64,000 bases of DNA from Microthrixaceae bacterium. Lineage in GTDB: Bacteria > Actinomycetota > Acidimicrobiia > Acidimicrobiales > Microtrichaceae. The notes beneath the pieces were generated by a model, which was not told the DNA's origin, did no database searches, and saw nothing but the letters and a program-made list of their open reading frames with translations. Location of the stretch: positions 1 through 64,000 of the forward strand of contig JACJWI010000002.1 of NCBI GenBank assembly GCA_020637215.1, given 5' to 3'. Made by a program: the position numbers and the translations under genes. Within the stretch, counting starts at the first letter, position 1, and every line of letters begins with the position of its first letter. Positions 18,301 to 27,823 of the stretch are shown piece after piece.

Positions 18301-18837
18301 CGCGCCACGGACCTTGAGCGCCTTGCGCAGGTCACCCAGCGTCGCTCCCGTCGACGCGTCGAAGTCCGACGTGATCGACAGGTCGCCGTCGGCGACGACG
18401 TAGAACCGCTCGGGTTGGGTGCCGTCCTCTCGGCCGCGGAACACCTGGGCGACGGTGACCGACGGTCCGCCGTCGCCCCGGCCGAACACCCCGAGGATCA
18501 CCGAGTACTGGCGGTGGTCCCGCAGCGCGACCGGCCGCGTGCCGCCGGTCTCCTCGTTGCGCTCCGACTTGAAGTAGCCGAGCACGTAGGAGCGCAGGTC
18601 CCGCTCCCGGGTGTCGGCACCGGCCGCCTTGTTGTAGGCGACCCGGTTGGCCGGCAGGAGCAGCGTCGTGACGGCGTCGACGAGCGTGGACTTGCCCGAG
18701 CCGATGTCGCCGGTGAGCAGGGCGTTGCGCCCGGCCACCTCGAGGGTCCACACGTGGCGGTCGAAGGTGCCCCAGTTGAACACCTCGAGCCGACGCAGAC
18801 GGGTGCCGGGCAGCGGGTCGCGGTCGGCGCCGCCCAC
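15346..18837 (-). CDS. jetC: Wadjet SMC/MukB-like ATPase JetC
   Basis: 1163 residues. Walker [10 protein letters not shown] (about 42-50) is near the N-terminus; two long coiled-coil arms surround a central hinge-like globular region; the ABC signature [10 protein letters not shown] (about 1020) and Walker [12 protein letters not shown] (about 1066) close the head. This is the condensin motor that extrudes plasmid loops. Start is GTG 18837, one base past the jetB stop, with GGGAGG about 5 nt upstream; the frame stays open 45 codons further but those overlap jetB. Confidence 0.93.
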   Translation of the reverse strand: MGGADRDPLPGTRLRRLEVFNWGTFDRHVWTLEVAGRNALLTGDIGSGKSTLVDAVTTLLLPANRVAYNKAAGADTRERDLRSYVLGYFKSERNEETGGTRPVALRDHRQYSVILGVFGRGDGGPSVTVAQVFRGREDGTQPERFYVVADGDLSITSDFDASTGATLGDLRKALKVRGAQVEESFPPFAKALRRRLGIPSDQALDLFHQTVSMKAVDDLNGFVRSHMLEPFDVDRRVEDLIEHFENLTAAHDAVLRARDQLRLLEPLAETLDAHAVVMAQLADLTAIDRALPTWFDERLRSLLLAEVSAADVEIDRLTSAIERSTESAVGLDQQRTELSIQIAGAGGDRLAAIDAETAQLDAALPTRRHDREAFDALVAQVGLTPVTDVDGFASMQAGLAERRDELDALAAGSDAEASDLEQERRALDAEATQINEELRSLRGRQGNLPRRSTEIRAELCRALGVEAELLPFVGELLQVRPGAADWEGTAERVLRSFAMSLLVPEEHYGSVATWVNAQHLGAKLVYHRVPDRLGRRADTGRSGTAPLLLDMVEVKPESKFADWLTNELWHRADHECVDTIEAFRRSPKAVTRHGQVKSRDRHEKDDRYRVDDRRNYVLGWDNELKVAALIDHARELHARGAGLTERIGECAERRRMLSDRLGDVRVLAARERWEDLDPDALTARRDELAAEATRIRESSDVMRALTDQLEAVERERHAVGVELADLQGRLGAQRDRSDRARRRLDALDVAVPAAITVPPPLPTGAVVAGSLFDAEPEPVPAAGPVGVWLPVDIAERANDLATIDAARHDAAGLLAEQTATAHDRRSKLDNRAAAQMREFGHAYPREVEELDARIESAAEYRAIHDRVATDDLPRFEADFRRQLKENAIHEIAGLSAELHRHEEEIRRRVEVINASLEAIDYNPGRYIRLVPAATPNTEIRQFREDLRACTSGMTRGTDDDQYSEERFLQVKALIDRLRGREGTTDQDRAWRRRVTDVRQWFVFSASERWREGDVEHENYSDSSGKSGGQKEKLAYTILAASLAYQFGLGDGGSGPAGDDGSFRFVVIDEAFGRGSDDSTRYALKLFTELGLQLLIVTPLQKLHVIEPHVACVGFVDNVNGDRSRLQRITVEELQLRRSEHRAPLAEPAAGGAPAAGSPDGLGR

Positions 18838-18838
18838 C

Positions 18839-19543
18839 TCAGCCCTCCCGTCCGTCACCACGGACCACGTCCGCGGCGCTGTCGTCGACGGCATCTGCTC
18901 CACCGCCGGCGACGGACTCGACGTAGTCGCGCAGTCGCCGGTCGAAGTCGCCGAGCCACTGGCCGTCGACATAGGCCCGGATGATGCGTCGCACCTCGTA
19001 CTGGTCGTCCTGGCCTCGCAGCGGGTGCAGGAAGCCGAGCTCCTCGACCTTGCGGATGTGGCCCTCGACGACGCGCATGGTCTTCACGTCGTCGGAGCTG
19101 GACGGCAGGTACACCCGCAGCATCTCGACGATCTGGTCGCGTCCGAGCACCAGGCGCGTGTCGCTGCTGGTGGCGTCGAACTCGGCGAGGCGCTTGCGCA
19201 GCAGCGCGATGAGCAGGCTGGTGTGGAACCCGAGCGTGTGTCTGTTGACCAGACGCGGGTACTCGACGTCGGTCTCGTCGTCGCGGAGGCCGCGCAGGAA
19301 CGCGTAGCCCTCGTTCTCGTCGACCTCGAGGCGCAGCCCCATGACCGCGACGTGGTCGGTGACGCGGGCGCGCAGCTTCAGCAGGATCGGCCACAGCCGG
19401 TCGTGCACGTCTCGGTACATCGGCCCCTTGAACAGGGTGATGACGAGCAACGAGAGCTCCGACGGCCCCGCGGCGACGGTCGCGGTTCCGGACGTCGACG
19501 CGTCGACCGACGTCATCGGGGGAGCCGACAGCTCGTCGTTCAC
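18839..19543 (-). CDS. jetB: Wadjet MukE-like subunit JetB (DUF4194)
   Basis: 234 residues. A disordered Ser/Thr/Ala leader (about 1-27) precedes tandem winged-helix-like segments: [12 protein letters not shown], then [27 protein letters not shown], and [17 protein letters not shown]4194 proteins are the MukE-like partners of JetA and JetC. GTG 19543 overlaps the jetA stop (GTGA), and jetC begins one base after this stop, so stoichiometric coupled translation is likely. Confidence 0.9.
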   Translation of the reverse strand: MNDELSAPPMTSVDASTSGTATVAAGPSELSLLVITLFKGPMYRDVHDRLWPILLKLRARVTDHVAVMGLRLEVDENEGYAFLRGLRDDETDVEYPRLVNRHTLGFHTSLLIALLRKRLAEFDATSSDTRLVLGRDQIVEMLRVYLPSSSDDVKTMRVVEGHIRKVEELGFLHPLRGQDDQYEVRRIIRAYVDGQWLGDFDRRLRDYVESVAGGGADAVDDSAADVVRGDGREG

Positions 19544-21003
19544 GGCTCGCTCCCCTGTCCGGCGGGCTCCGGTCGGGAGAAGGTCACCCGGGGCACATCC
19601 GCCCGGCGTTCGACGTGCTCGTCGTCATCGACCCAGGCGACCTGCGAGCGTTCGGTGTCGTCGAAGTCGAGAGCGAGCTGGGACTCGTGCAGGGAGAAGT
19701 AGGCGACGAGCTCGGCCAGGCCGTGCTCCAGCGGCGAGTCGACCAGCACGTCGTCGAGCGACACCGATCGACCGGCGCCGAGGGTCCGGTGCACCGCGCC
19801 GACGAGGGCCTGGCGGTCGACGTGGAGCTGGTCGAACATCGAGGAGGTGTCGAGCACCTGGTCGTCGGGGCCGTCGAGAGGACCTCCGTCGAGGGCTTCG
19901 GTGCGGGTGCGGCGGTACAGGGGCCGCTCCATGGGCAGCACGACGGTCGGCCGCAACGCATCGACAGTGGTCGTCACCGGCACGGAGCCGTGTTCGCGCA
20001 GCGTCACGGCGTTGGCTTCGATCGAGCGGAGCAGGTCGAACACCCGCCGGTTCTCCAACCAGACCTGGTCGTCGAGGAAGCGTCGGAGCTGTTCGGAGAG
20101 CTGACGGACGGTCCGCTGCGTGCGTTCGCTGGCGTCGATCCAGTCGTGGTGCACGCGGGCCAGTCGTTGGTCCAGGTCGGGCAGGTCCTCCAGTCGGTGG
20201 AGGCGGTCCAGCAGGTCGGTCAGCTCGTCCTGACGTTCGGCGGTGAGGAGCAGCTCGTAGAAGGCGCGGAAGCTGCGGCCCTGGTCGGACTCGGCGATGC
20301 CGCTGCGGGTGGCGACGACGTCGTCGAGCAGCTCGCCCTTGGAACCGGACCAACCGGCGATCTTCTGGCGCAGGTCACGGTCGAGGGTGCGGAAGTTGGC
20401 TTCGACCTCGCGGAAGTCCGACAGCAGCTCGCGGGCGGAGCGGGCGAACTGCTGGTAGCGGTCGCGCTGGACGACCGGGTCCGCGGCGGCGACCCCGCCG
20501 GTCTCGATGCGTTCGATCTCCTCGTCGAGCGCGTCACGTCGGCGCCGCAGGTCAGCCAGGCGGACCGCCGGGTCGTCGTCGGACTCCACCACCAGCTGGC
20601 GCAGCAGCTCGATCAACATGGTGAGACGGGATTCGGTGCCGATGAAGGTGCGGTCGCCCAGGCCGTCGACCCAGGCCGCCGCCTTCTCCGCCGCCGGGGT
20701 CAGGTCGAAGTGCGGTTCGTCGGAACCCGGTGGGTAGAAGCGGCGGAGCCAGCCGTGCTCGGCATCGGCCCACTCCTCGAGGTAGTCCTTGGCCGATCTG
20801 GGGTAGCGCTCCTCACCGAGCTGCTGGTTGACCGCGAAGAGGTGGTCGTCGAGACGGGACACCAGCTCGGGCGAGGAGATGTTGCCGGCGCTGCGGTCGA
20901 TGTAGGTGGAGGTGAGGAAGCTCAGGACCAAGGCCGCGTTGTTGGCGCGCAGCAACGACCAGGCCGGGTGCTTGCGGAGGTGATCGATCTGGTCGTGGTC
21001 CAT
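19540..21003 (-). CDS. jetA: Wadjet kleisin-like subunit JetA (DUF3375)
   Basis: 487 residues, first gene of the operon. The N-terminal winged-helix module (LRKHPAWSLLRANNAALVLSFL) is the DUF3375 opening. A long coiled coil follows (about 150-260), then a C-terminal winged helix (about 400-487) that would contact the JetC head, as in MukF kleisins. ATG 21003 is the natural start. The 112-bp gap to the divergent gene at 21116 must hold both promoters; no clear box or operator is visible there. Confidence 0.9.
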   Translation of the reverse strand: MDHDQIDHLRKHPAWSLLRANNAALVLSFLTSTYIDRSAGNISSPELVSRLDDHLFAVNQQLGEERYPRSAKDYLEEWADAEHGWLRRFYPPGSDEPHFDLTPAAEKAAAWVDGLGDRTFIGTESRLTMLIELLRQLVVESDDDPAVRLADLRRRRDALDEEIERIETGGVAAADPVVQRDRYQQFARSARELLSDFREVEANFRTLDRDLRQKIAGWSGSKGELLDDVVATRSGIAESDQGRSFRAFYELLLTAERQDELTDLLDRLHRLEDLPDLDQRLARVHHDWIDASERTQRTVRQLSEQLRRFLDDQVWLENRRVFDLLRSIEANAVTLREHGSVPVTTTVDALRPTVVLPMERPLYRRTRTEALDGGPLDGPDDQVLDTSSMFDQLHVDRQALVGAVHRTLGAGRSVSLDDVLVDSPLEHGLAELVAYFSLHESQLALDFDDTERSQVAWVDDDEHVERRADVPRVTFSRPEPAGQGSEP

Positions 21004-21115
21004 GATGGGTCCGGGTCCGAGCGGTCGACCGACAGGGTAGGGGCCTGCGATGACAGACGAGGCGGGCCGGCCCGGGCCCGGGGCCCTGTCACACGCCACG
21101 GCTACGGTCGGACCC

Positions 21116-22567
21116 ATGGGAAAGCAGAACCGCGCCCGTCGGGCCGCCAAGGCCCGAGCACGGCAGTCCGCCAGGCGTGACGCTGATGCCCGACAGGCGA
21201 GGAGCTCCCGAGCGGCGGGGCCGACCGGCGGCCCGGAGCCGTTCGCGACCGACGACCGATCCCGACGATCCGAACCGCAACGGGCCACAGACGCGCTGCT
21301 CTCCGCCGCGCATGCCCAGGTCGGAAGCAGCCGCCGCATCCGGGCGTCGGAGGATCTGCTGTCGATGTCGGCGCCGGTCGTCGACCGCGCCGCCGAGGAG
21401 CTGGCCCTGACCGGTGTCTCCGCGGCGTGGGGCGGCGGTTGGCAGCCGAACGAGCTGGCCCGACACCTCCGACTCCGGGGTTGTTCCGCCGCCACGGGCC
21501 GCCTGGGTCGGACGGCGATCGCCGCTGATCACGCCGGGCGCAGCTCGTCCACTCTCGATTCGCGATGGGCAGCCCAGGTCCAGGCCATGGAGCTCCCCGA
21601 CGGGGTCCGAGCAAGAGGCTGGATCCGACGCTGGTCCGACGAGGAGCGCATCGATCGGAGCGCCACCCTCGACACCGTCGTCGACCTCCTCGGGATCCTG
21701 GTCGCGCTGCGCCGCATCGAACAGCTGCTACCTCCACCGGGTTCGGCCGCCGACCCGAGCCGCTCGGGTCGCACCGATGGAACCGGCGGCCCAACCGGAA
21801 CGTCGCCGTCGGAAGGCACCGAACTGGACCCGCTGCTGGAGAAGATCCGCAACCTCCTGGCCAAGGCCGAGTCGACCACATTCGAAGCCGAGGCGACGGC
21901 GCTCACCGCCAAGGCCCAGGAGCTGATGACCCGCCATGCCGTGGACGCGGCCGCGCTGCACGCCGGCGACGACACCGACGGCGAGTTGGCGCCCGTCGCC
22001 ATCCGCATCCCGATCGATGCCCCGTACACCGACGCCAAATCGCTCCTGCTGCAGACGGTCGCGCTGGCGAGCCGGTGCCGATCGGTGCACGACCCCGACC
22101 TCGACCTGTCGACGGTGGTCGGGTTCCCCGACGACGTCGCGGTCGTGGAGGTGCTCTTCACCTCGCTGCTGGTGCAGGCCCAGACCGCACTCACCGACGC
22201 AGCGCGCCACGCACCGCCGGGCACCCGGACGCGGAGCCAGTCCTACCGGTCAGCGTTCCTGCTGTCCTACACGCACCGAATCGGCGACCGGCTCGAGGAG
22301 ATCAACCAGCACGTCATCGACCAGGCCACCATCGACCACGGCGGGTCCTTCCTGCCCGTGCTGCGATCGCGTTCGGACCGCGTCGAGGACCACATGCGCG
22401 CCATGTTCACCACGATGACCTCCAAGCCGGTCCGGGGCGGCTACGACCGTGCGGGATGGGCCAGCGGCCAACTCGCCGCGGACCGCGCCGCGATCAACCT
22501 GGCCGACCTGGAGCAGGCTGACCCCACCACGACCGGTTCGCCGCGGCCCGTCAAGGAGCTGACCTGA
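21116..22567 (+). CDS. DUF2786-domain protein
   Basis: 483 residues. A highly basic start (MGKQNRARRAAKARARQ) suggests nucleic-acid contact. After a variable region, DPLLEKIRNLLAKAESTTFEAEATALTAKAQELM (about 238-271) is the DUF2786 helical domain. The C-terminal half (LRSRSDRVEDHMRAMF ... AGWASGQLAADRAAINLADL) is conserved in the decayed copy at 32.2-32.45 kb. The family is uncharacterised and frequent on actinobacterial phages and islands. ATG 21116 is chosen because the basic tail starts there. Divergent from jetA, it may share regulation with Wadjet. Confidence 0.8.
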   Translation: MGKQNRARRAAKARARQSARRDADARQARSSRAAGPTGGPEPFATDDRSRRSEPQRATDALLSAAHAQVGSSRRIRASEDLLSMSAPVVDRAAEELALTGVSAAWGGGWQPNELARHLRLRGCSAATGRLGRTAIAADHAGRSSSTLDSRWAAQVQAMELPDGVRARGWIRRWSDEERIDRSATLDTVVDLLGILVALRRIEQLLPPPGSAADPSRSGRTDGTGGPTGTSPSEGTELDPLLEKIRNLLAKAESTTFEAEATALTAKAQELMTRHAVDAAALHAGDDTDGELAPVAIRIPIDAPYTDAKSLLLQTVALASRCRSVHDPDLDLSTVVGFPDDVAVVEVLFTSLLVQAQTALTDAARHAPPGTRTRSQSYRSAFLLSYTHRIGDRLEEINQHVIDQATIDHGGSFLPVLRSRSDRVEDHMRAMFTTMTSKPVRGGYDRAGWASGQLAADRAAINLADLEQADPTTTGSPRPVKELT

Positions 22568-22613
22568 CGGTCCCCCCGTCGAGGGTCCCGCACCCGCTGG
22601 ATCAGCCCTCGGA

Positions 22614-24461
22614 TCAGTCCTCGTACCCGGCGAGCAGCTCCAACAGGTGCTGACGCGCCCGGGAGTCGAGCAGATCGACGTGGTGGTACGCCGACATCAG
22701 CTGTGCCGCCCGCCCGATCGTGATGTCCTTGTCGCCGACCGACTTCACACCCGCGGCCTCGGCGATCGCCTTCTTGGTGACCTGGCCGTGGCGCTGGCCG
22801 ATCAGGCGGTTCATGTCCCCGACGACCACGATCAGCCCGGCGACCCAGCCGCCGATCGCTCCACGGCGACGCAGAGCCTGCGGGTCGCGCTCGGCGACCC
22901 GCACGAGCAGTCGACGGGCGATCGTGATGTGCTCCGGCTCGAGTGAGAGCCGAGTGCAGACAGCGACGAGCTGCTCGTCGATCTCGGTGACCTTCTCCTG
23001 CACGTCGTCGGGAACCCTTGCCAGGTCGACCGGTTCGAGCGGCCACGGGTCGTCGTGCACCGCGGCTGCCGCCTCCTCACCGCCGAGCTCGTAGAGCAGG
23101 TAGTCGCGCTCGCTCGGGTCGGGACCGAGCGCGACGAACGACTCCAGCCGCTCGCGGGCCTCGGGATCGAAGTCGTCTCCCGCCTCGGCGAGGATGGCCC
23201 GGGCCATCTCGTACGCGGAGCCGTCGCCGAACACGTCCCCGTCCCACTCGTCCGGATCCGCGTCGATGAGCATCAGGTACTGCGGCGCCCAGTGATCGAG
23301 CGCCTCGAGAGCGTCGTCGATCCGCTCGTCGATCACCTGCCGGTCGATGCCGTCACGGTCACCGAGCGCCCGCAAGGCCCACGGCAGGAAGTCGACCAAC
23401 AGCTCGGGAAGCTTGGCCAGCATCTCGGCGTCGACGAGGAGCTTGCGGGGAATGAAGTCGGTGAGCAGGAGCTCGACGCGCACAGGGCTCCACTTGAGCG
23501 GGTCGCACACGCCGTGGTCCGCGCCGAACCACATGGTGGCAATGAGGAGCGTCTGGACATCGGGGTCGTCGCGGTGCGCGTCGCCGTCGGGCGACCCGAG
23601 GAACGAGTCGATGAGCCGGTCCCGGTCCTCGTCGCTCAACTCCTCGCGCGTCGGCATCACCCCACCCTCGGGCAGCTTCGACGCGACCCACTGCACCAGC
23701 GGCCGGGCGACCGGCCACTCGTCGCTGAGCACCGGCGGCCACGTCATCGACCACCGCTGCACCGCGGATTCGATGCGGGCACGGGCGTCGGCCGGGTCGA
23801 TCCGACGCTGCGACGATCCTGCTTCGGCCTCGGCCTCGAACATGGTCAGGATCTCCTCGGCATCGCCGAGTCCGGAGATGAAGTCCTTGATCAGACCCCC
23901 GATGTTGTGGTCGATGTAGAGGACCACCGTCAGCTCGTCACCGGTCGACCAGCGGAGTCCCAGGAGGATGTTCTCGCCGTCGCCGAGCACGTCGACCTGC
24001 TCCCAGACCTGGGTGACCTCGACCTCGTCGAGCGTGCGCACCCATCCGGGCAGCTGGTGGAGTCGACGCTGTTCCAGCTCCACGCGGAGATGGGAGTCCC
24101 ACGGCGGCGGGGCGAACAGCACGAGCGCGTGCAGGAGGGCCGTCGTCTCGGGCAGAGCCGTCGCCGACAGCATGTCGACGATCATCTCCCAGGTGACCTG
24201 CGGCCGCTCCGAACCCGGCTCGTCGGACAGCATCGACCGTGGGCGCTCGGCGTCGGTCGCCAGCTCGGCGAAGGTGGAGCCGAGGGCCAGCAGCCCCAAC
24301 GGGTGGCCCGCGGACAGAGCCTCTCGGATCTCGGCGAGGAGCGGGAGCTCGTCCGGGGCGGGTCCGCCCCGATGCGACGACGGGCCCGGATCGTCCCAGT
24401 TGCGGGGACGCGTCTGCTTCGGGGTGACGCGCCCACCACGGCGCTTCTTGGGACGAGACAT
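22614..24461 (-). CDS. Large SRPKKR-type protein, unknown function
   Basis: 615 residues, acidic overall, with a short basic N-terminus (MSRPKKRRGGRVTPK). An alpha-helical N-terminal region (about 40-270) is shared with the paralogue at 25241-26152: LGLLALGSTFAELATDAE, PETTALLHAL, WVRTLDEVEVTQVWEQVDVLG, YIDHNIGGLIKDFI, ARPLVQWVASKLPEGG. The C-terminal half (about 280-615) is unique, and its end has a helical segment (GGWVAGLIVVVGDMNRLIGQ). No catalytic motif is visible. The YIDHN-GG-IKD core resembles a solvent-exposed binding site, but I do not recognise the family. Confidence 0.7.
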   Translation of the reverse strand: MSRPKKRRGGRVTPKQTRPRNWDDPGPSSHRGGPAPDELPLLAEIREALSAGHPLGLLALGSTFAELATDAERPRSMLSDEPGSERPQVTWEMIVDMLSATALPETTALLHALVLFAPPPWDSHLRVELEQRRLHQLPGWVRTLDEVEVTQVWEQVDVLGDGENILLGLRWSTGDELTVVLYIDHNIGGLIKDFISGLGDAEEILTMFEAEAEAGSSQRRIDPADARARIESAVQRWSMTWPPVLSDEWPVARPLVQWVASKLPEGGVMPTREELSDEDRDRLIDSFLGSPDGDAHRDDPDVQTLLIATMWFGADHGVCDPLKWSPVRVELLLTDFIPRKLLVDAEMLAKLPELLVDFLPWALRALGDRDGIDRQVIDERIDDALEALDHWAPQYLMLIDADPDEWDGDVFGDGSAYEMARAILAEAGDDFDPEARERLESFVALGPDPSERDYLLYELGGEEAAAAVHDDPWPLEPVDLARVPDDVQEKVTEIDEQLVAVCTRLSLEPEHITIARRLLVRVAERDPQALRRRGAIGGWVAGLIVVVGDMNRLIGQRHGQVTKKAIAEAAGVKSVGDKDITIGRAAQLMSAYHHVDLLDSRARQHLLELLAGYED

Positions 24462-24512
24462 GCCCGGAGGGTAGGGCGCGCTGGAGGCCCCACCGCGATC
24501 GTCCACTTCGAT

Positions 24513-25238
24513 GTGCGGCCCCGAGTCGACGCAACCCCCCCGAGGGAGCCGCACCCGGCTACATCGACACCGGGCCGACCGCCGGAGCGGTCGGGGCCGA
24601 CACCCGCTCGGCACCTGCACGGCGGTCGCCCGGTCTCCGGCGCGGCCGGGGCCGCAGCCGCGGTCGCCGTCGTCGGTGCCACGCCCGTCGCGGCCGCGAC
24701 GACGGTGACGGTGTGGCGCCTCGATCCCGACTGGGGCTACCCGCGGGGACCGCACGGGAAGACTCGGCTGCGCTCCCGGGCCTCGCGGAACGCCGCCGCT
24801 CACCGCTACGCCCGCACCGAGGCCGACGCTGTGGCGATGAACCTGCACCGATGCTCGTTCGCGCCTGCGGTGCCGGTCGAGGTCGACGGCGCCGCATTCG
24901 CCGAGCCGTGGAACTCGCTCGCCGCTCCCTGGACCAACCCTTGGAACGGCGAGGTCGTCGAGATCCTCGACGACCGCCATGTGGGTCGGATACCCACGGG
25001 CCCGCAGCTGCACGCCGCGGCATTCGGTACCGGCGGGTCGATGACCGACGGACCGGGGGGCGGTGACGCTGATGCAGGGGCGGCTCAAGGATCACCGGCG
25101 GGCGCAGCAGCCCTGGCCCTGACCGGTTCGTCGACATCGACGGCTGTCGCCATCGGGTTCGGTGCGATCAGCTCCGGTGTCGCGGCTCTGCACCTCCGAC
25201 GACGAGCGGTCGAACGGGCGACATCAGCCTCCAGTTGA
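24513..25238 (+). CDS. Probable secreted, LAxTG-anchored surface protein
   Basis: Up to 241 residues. An Ala/Val-rich hydrophobic stretch (SGAAGAAAAVAVVGATPVAAA) acts as signal peptide. The mature domain has WRLDPDWGYPRGPHGK and HRYARTEADAVAMNLHRC. The C-terminus is a cell-wall sorting signal: LALTG, a hydrophobic helix and LRRRAVE, matching the LAxTG form used by actinobacterial class E sortases. The start is unclear: GTG 24513 gives a long polar leader and no codon nearer the signal is convincing, so an indel is possible. Convergent with the paralogue at 25241. Confidence 0.55.
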   Translation: MRPRVDATPPREPHPATSTPGRPPERSGPTPARHLHGGRPVSGAAGAAAAVAVVGATPVAAATTVTVWRLDPDWGYPRGPHGKTRLRSRASRNAAAHRYARTEADAVAMNLHRCSFAPAVPVEVDGAAFAEPWNSLAAPWTNPWNGEVVEILDDRHVGRIPTGPQLHAAAFGTGGSMTDGPGGGDADAGAAQGSPAGAAALALTGSSTSTAVAIGFGAISSGVAALHLRRRAVERATSASS

Positions 25239-25240
25239 CC

Positions 25241-26152
25241 TCACGTCCGACTGTCACCGGACGCCGACGCGTCGGGACCACCGAGGGGAAGTCGGGACAG
25301 CAGCCACAGCAACAACGGGCGAGCGGTCGGCCAGTCATCGGTGAGGGTCCGGGGTGATGACTGCTCCCAACGATCGACCGCGGCTGCGATCTGCGCCCGG
25401 GCGTCGGCCAGGTCGACCTCGGTCAGGCTGGTCGGCCCGTCCGCCGGAGCGGCGAACACGCGCAACACCTGATCGATGTCCGCCGGCATCAGGATCACGT
25501 CCTGCACCGATCCGCCCAGTTCGTGGTCGACGTGCACGACGAGCGTCAGCACCTGTCCGGTGGGCCACCGGGCACCGATGAACACGTCGTCGTCGTGACC
25601 GAGGTCGTGGCTGCGGCACCACACGCTGGTGACCTCGGCTTCGCCGATCGACGAGATCCATGCCGGCAACGACGGGGTGTGCCGCTCGGACAGCTCCGCG
25701 GTGATCACCTGGTTCCACTCGTCGGGCACGAAGGGCCGGAGGGCGTGGAGCAACGCCGTCGTCTCCGGGCGAGTCGATCCGGTGAGCTCATCGACGACCG
25801 TCCGCCAGGAGTACAGCTCGTCGTCGGTCGACCCCGGGATGAGCGGATCGGTCCGTGCGGCATCGGCCACGGCCTCTGCGAAGGTCGACGCCAGCACCAA
25901 CAGCTCCGCGGGGTGGCCGGTGGTGATGGCGTCACCGGCCCGTGCCAGCACATCGGTGTCACCGTCACCGACCTCACCATCGACGTCACCGTCGTCGTCG
26001 AACTGGTCGAGCCACGGTCCGTCGAGCGGACCCATCGGCCCTCGGCCGAGCGGGTTGGGTCCACCGGGCCGGAGTCCACCTGGCGGACGCGACGTGGATC
26101 CGGTGCCCTTGGGGGTGACCCTGCCGCCTTTGCGCTTCTTCGGTCGGCTCAC
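25241..26152 (-). CDS. Short paralogue of the SRPKKR protein
   Basis: 303 residues beginning MSRPKKRKGGRVTPKG, essentially the same leader as the 615-residue protein 0.8 kb away. It aligns along that protein's N-terminal half and stops just where the shared part ends (ARPLLLWLLSRLPLGGP). It is therefore a single-domain version, either duplicated and truncated or the ancestral unit. GTG 26152 is fixed by the conserved leader. Function unknown; conserved PETTALLHAL and HVDHELGGSVQDVI mark the common core. Confidence 0.7.
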   Translation of the reverse strand: MSRPKKRKGGRVTPKGTGSTSRPPGGLRPGGPNPLGRGPMGPLDGPWLDQFDDDGDVDGEVGDGDTDVLARAGDAITTGHPAELLVLASTFAEAVADAARTDPLIPGSTDDELYSWRTVVDELTGSTRPETTALLHALRPFVPDEWNQVITAELSERHTPSLPAWISSIGEAEVTSVWCRSHDLGHDDDVFIGARWPTGQVLTLVVHVDHELGGSVQDVILMPADIDQVLRVFAAPADGPTSLTEVDLADARAQIAAAVDRWEQSSPRTLTDDWPTARPLLLWLLSRLPLGGPDASASGDSRT

Positions 26153-26439
26153 GGGACCGACGCTACGGGAGTCCGATGCACACATCGGCGCGTCCGGCGG
26201 ATCCCGACCCAGCCGCCGGACCGGACCGTCGACACGCCATGTGTGCCTGCTGCCCGCCCTGGTCAACGACCTTCGCCCCCGACTCGAGAGGTACTCCGAG
26301 CGACCCGTTCGAGTCTGGCGTTGCGCTCGACCGCCTTCCATCGGTCGGTCGACGGGCGCACCGGACACGGTGGCGCCGCGCGGGCCACGAAGCCCCATGC
26401 GGCGCCACCGGATCGACCGGCGGAGGACCCTGCGTCAGC

Positions 26440-27231
26440 TCAGCGGTACTCGACCTCGTAGGAGCCGAGCCACTGGAACTCGAAGCCGCCGTTGGCCCAC
26501 ACCGACATGGGTCGGGACTCGAGGTGCTTCATCGTCGACAGGTACAGCGTGACGGTCTTCTGGGCGCTGTCGCCGCAACCGCCGAAGCCGTAGGTGCACA
26601 GGACCCCGCCGTAGTAGTCGTCGTCCTGGCCCAGCGAGTAGGCGGTAGTGGTGTCGGCATTCACCTTCACCCACGGGGAGACGATGTTCATGTTGTAGGT
26701 CTCGCCGGTGCACATGCTGTTCTCATTGGTCATGAAGTACGGCTCATCGCCCCAGGCGCCGGCGACCTTCAGCTGGAACTGCAGCTCGCCGCAACCCATC
26801 GGGTCGCCGTCGTTGCGGATCTTGATCTTGTCGAACCGGGCCCGCACGTAGCGATCCTGGGTCCGCACCGACCGGTTGCGCTGCTGAAGCACCCACGAGC
26901 CACCCGGACCCTCGGTGTAGAGCTGCACGAAGTACTCGGTTCCTGCCAGGAGGCCCTCGGTGACGGTCAGATGCGTGGTTGCGGCCGGAGTCGTGGCGAT
27001 GCCGCGCACCCGGTCATTCATCCCGGCCGTGCCGTACAGATCGTGACCGGCCGGCAGCGGCGCCGTCGCCACCACGGCCATGGTACGAACGGTGGCGACC
27101 GTCCGGTACGACGCCACCACCGAGGTCCCCTGGCCGTACAGGTGGGCGGAGAAGATCGGAGGGAGGCTTCCACCGATCCTGGCCGCACCGGCGCTGGGGG
27201 CCATCACGATCCCGGCGATGAGCGCCACCAC
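26440..27231 (-). CDS. Secreted protein of unknown function (N-terminus possibly frameshifted)
   Basis: 263 residues. The start MVALIAGIVMAPSAGAA is the hydrophobic core and cleavage site of a signal peptide without its basic end. The mature part is beta-rich with six Cys and repeated aromatic residues; no known domain is recognised. GTG 27231 lacks an SD. A strong SD (AAGGAG, 27389-27384) with ATG 27377 lies upstream in another frame that reads ...RRLTLRSVTV right up to GTGTGGTGG (about 27230). Removing two bases there would join it to VALIAG as a normal signal peptide. The true start may thus be 27377. Confidence 0.7.
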   Translation of the reverse strand: MVALIAGIVMAPSAGAARIGGSLPPIFSAHLYGQGTSVVASYRTVATVRTMAVVATAPLPAGHDLYGTAGMNDRVRGIATTPAATTHLTVTEGLLAGTEYFVQLYTEGPGGSWVLQQRNRSVRTQDRYVRARFDKIKIRNDGDPMGCGELQFQLKVAGAWGDEPYFMTNENSMCTGETYNMNIVSPWVKVNADTTTAYSLGQDDDYYGGVLCTYGFGGCGDSAQKTVTLYLSTMKHLESRPMSVWANGGFEFQWLGSYEVEYR

Positions 27232-27466
27232 ACGGTGACCGAGCGCAGGGTGAGCCGGCGAGCGCGACCTCTGGTGCGGGAGCCGCTGCCCGGGGCGACC
27301 GCTCTCGGGCTCAGATGTCGCGAGCCGGTCAGGGCGGCAGTTGGTCGGAGAGGACGGCGATGCGTCTCATGGTCCATGTGGAGCTCCTTCGTGTGTTTCG
27401 TCGTTGGTCTGGCTGACCGCGACCATCAAGACAGATCCGCTTCGACGCGCCCTGAGCGATCGATGC

Positions 27467-27739
27467 TCATCTGGTCACACCGGGTCCGGCCTCGACGGAC
27501 CGGCAGGCCAGGACGAGACGGAACAACGCCACTCGGCTGGCCGCCCGTCCCTGGCGACACCGGGCGACGGCGTCCAGGCAGCGGCCAGCAGCGACGACAT
27601 CAGTCGAACTGAGCCCCCACGCACCGACGACGTCCTCAGGACGATCGAGCGCCACGGCGAGCAGATCGGCGTCGTCGCACAGGGCGGCAGCGAGACGTCC
27701 AGCGAGCGGCGACAGAGCCGACGGGTCTGCGTCCGACAT
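27467..27739 (-). CDS. Small protein, unknown function
   Basis: 90 residues, Ala/Leu-rich helical (MSDADPSALSPLAGRLAAALCDDADLLAVAL). It has three Cys and no recognisable motif. It lies 85 bp downstream of the truncated LuxR gene on the same strand. The SD is weak (GGA close to the ATG), so it could be spurious; codon use is compatible with coding. Confidence 0.45.
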   Translation of the reverse strand: MSDADPSALSPLAGRLAAALCDDADLLAVALDRPEDVVGAWGLSSTDVVAAGRCLDAVARCRQGRAASRVALFRLVLACRSVEAGPGVTR

Positions 27740-27823
27740 GGATCCATCGCAGCATCGGCCCAGGATGCGGACCTGAGCACCGACTACTCATCGATCGCGG
27801 AGGACGGGCCGAACCGCGCCGGA

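Noticed and set aside
15418..18984. Nearly 1200-codon plus-strand frame opposite jetC
   Set aside because: Low-complexity Val/Arg/Asp/Gly translation, the shadow of jetC; jetC has the SMC motifs.
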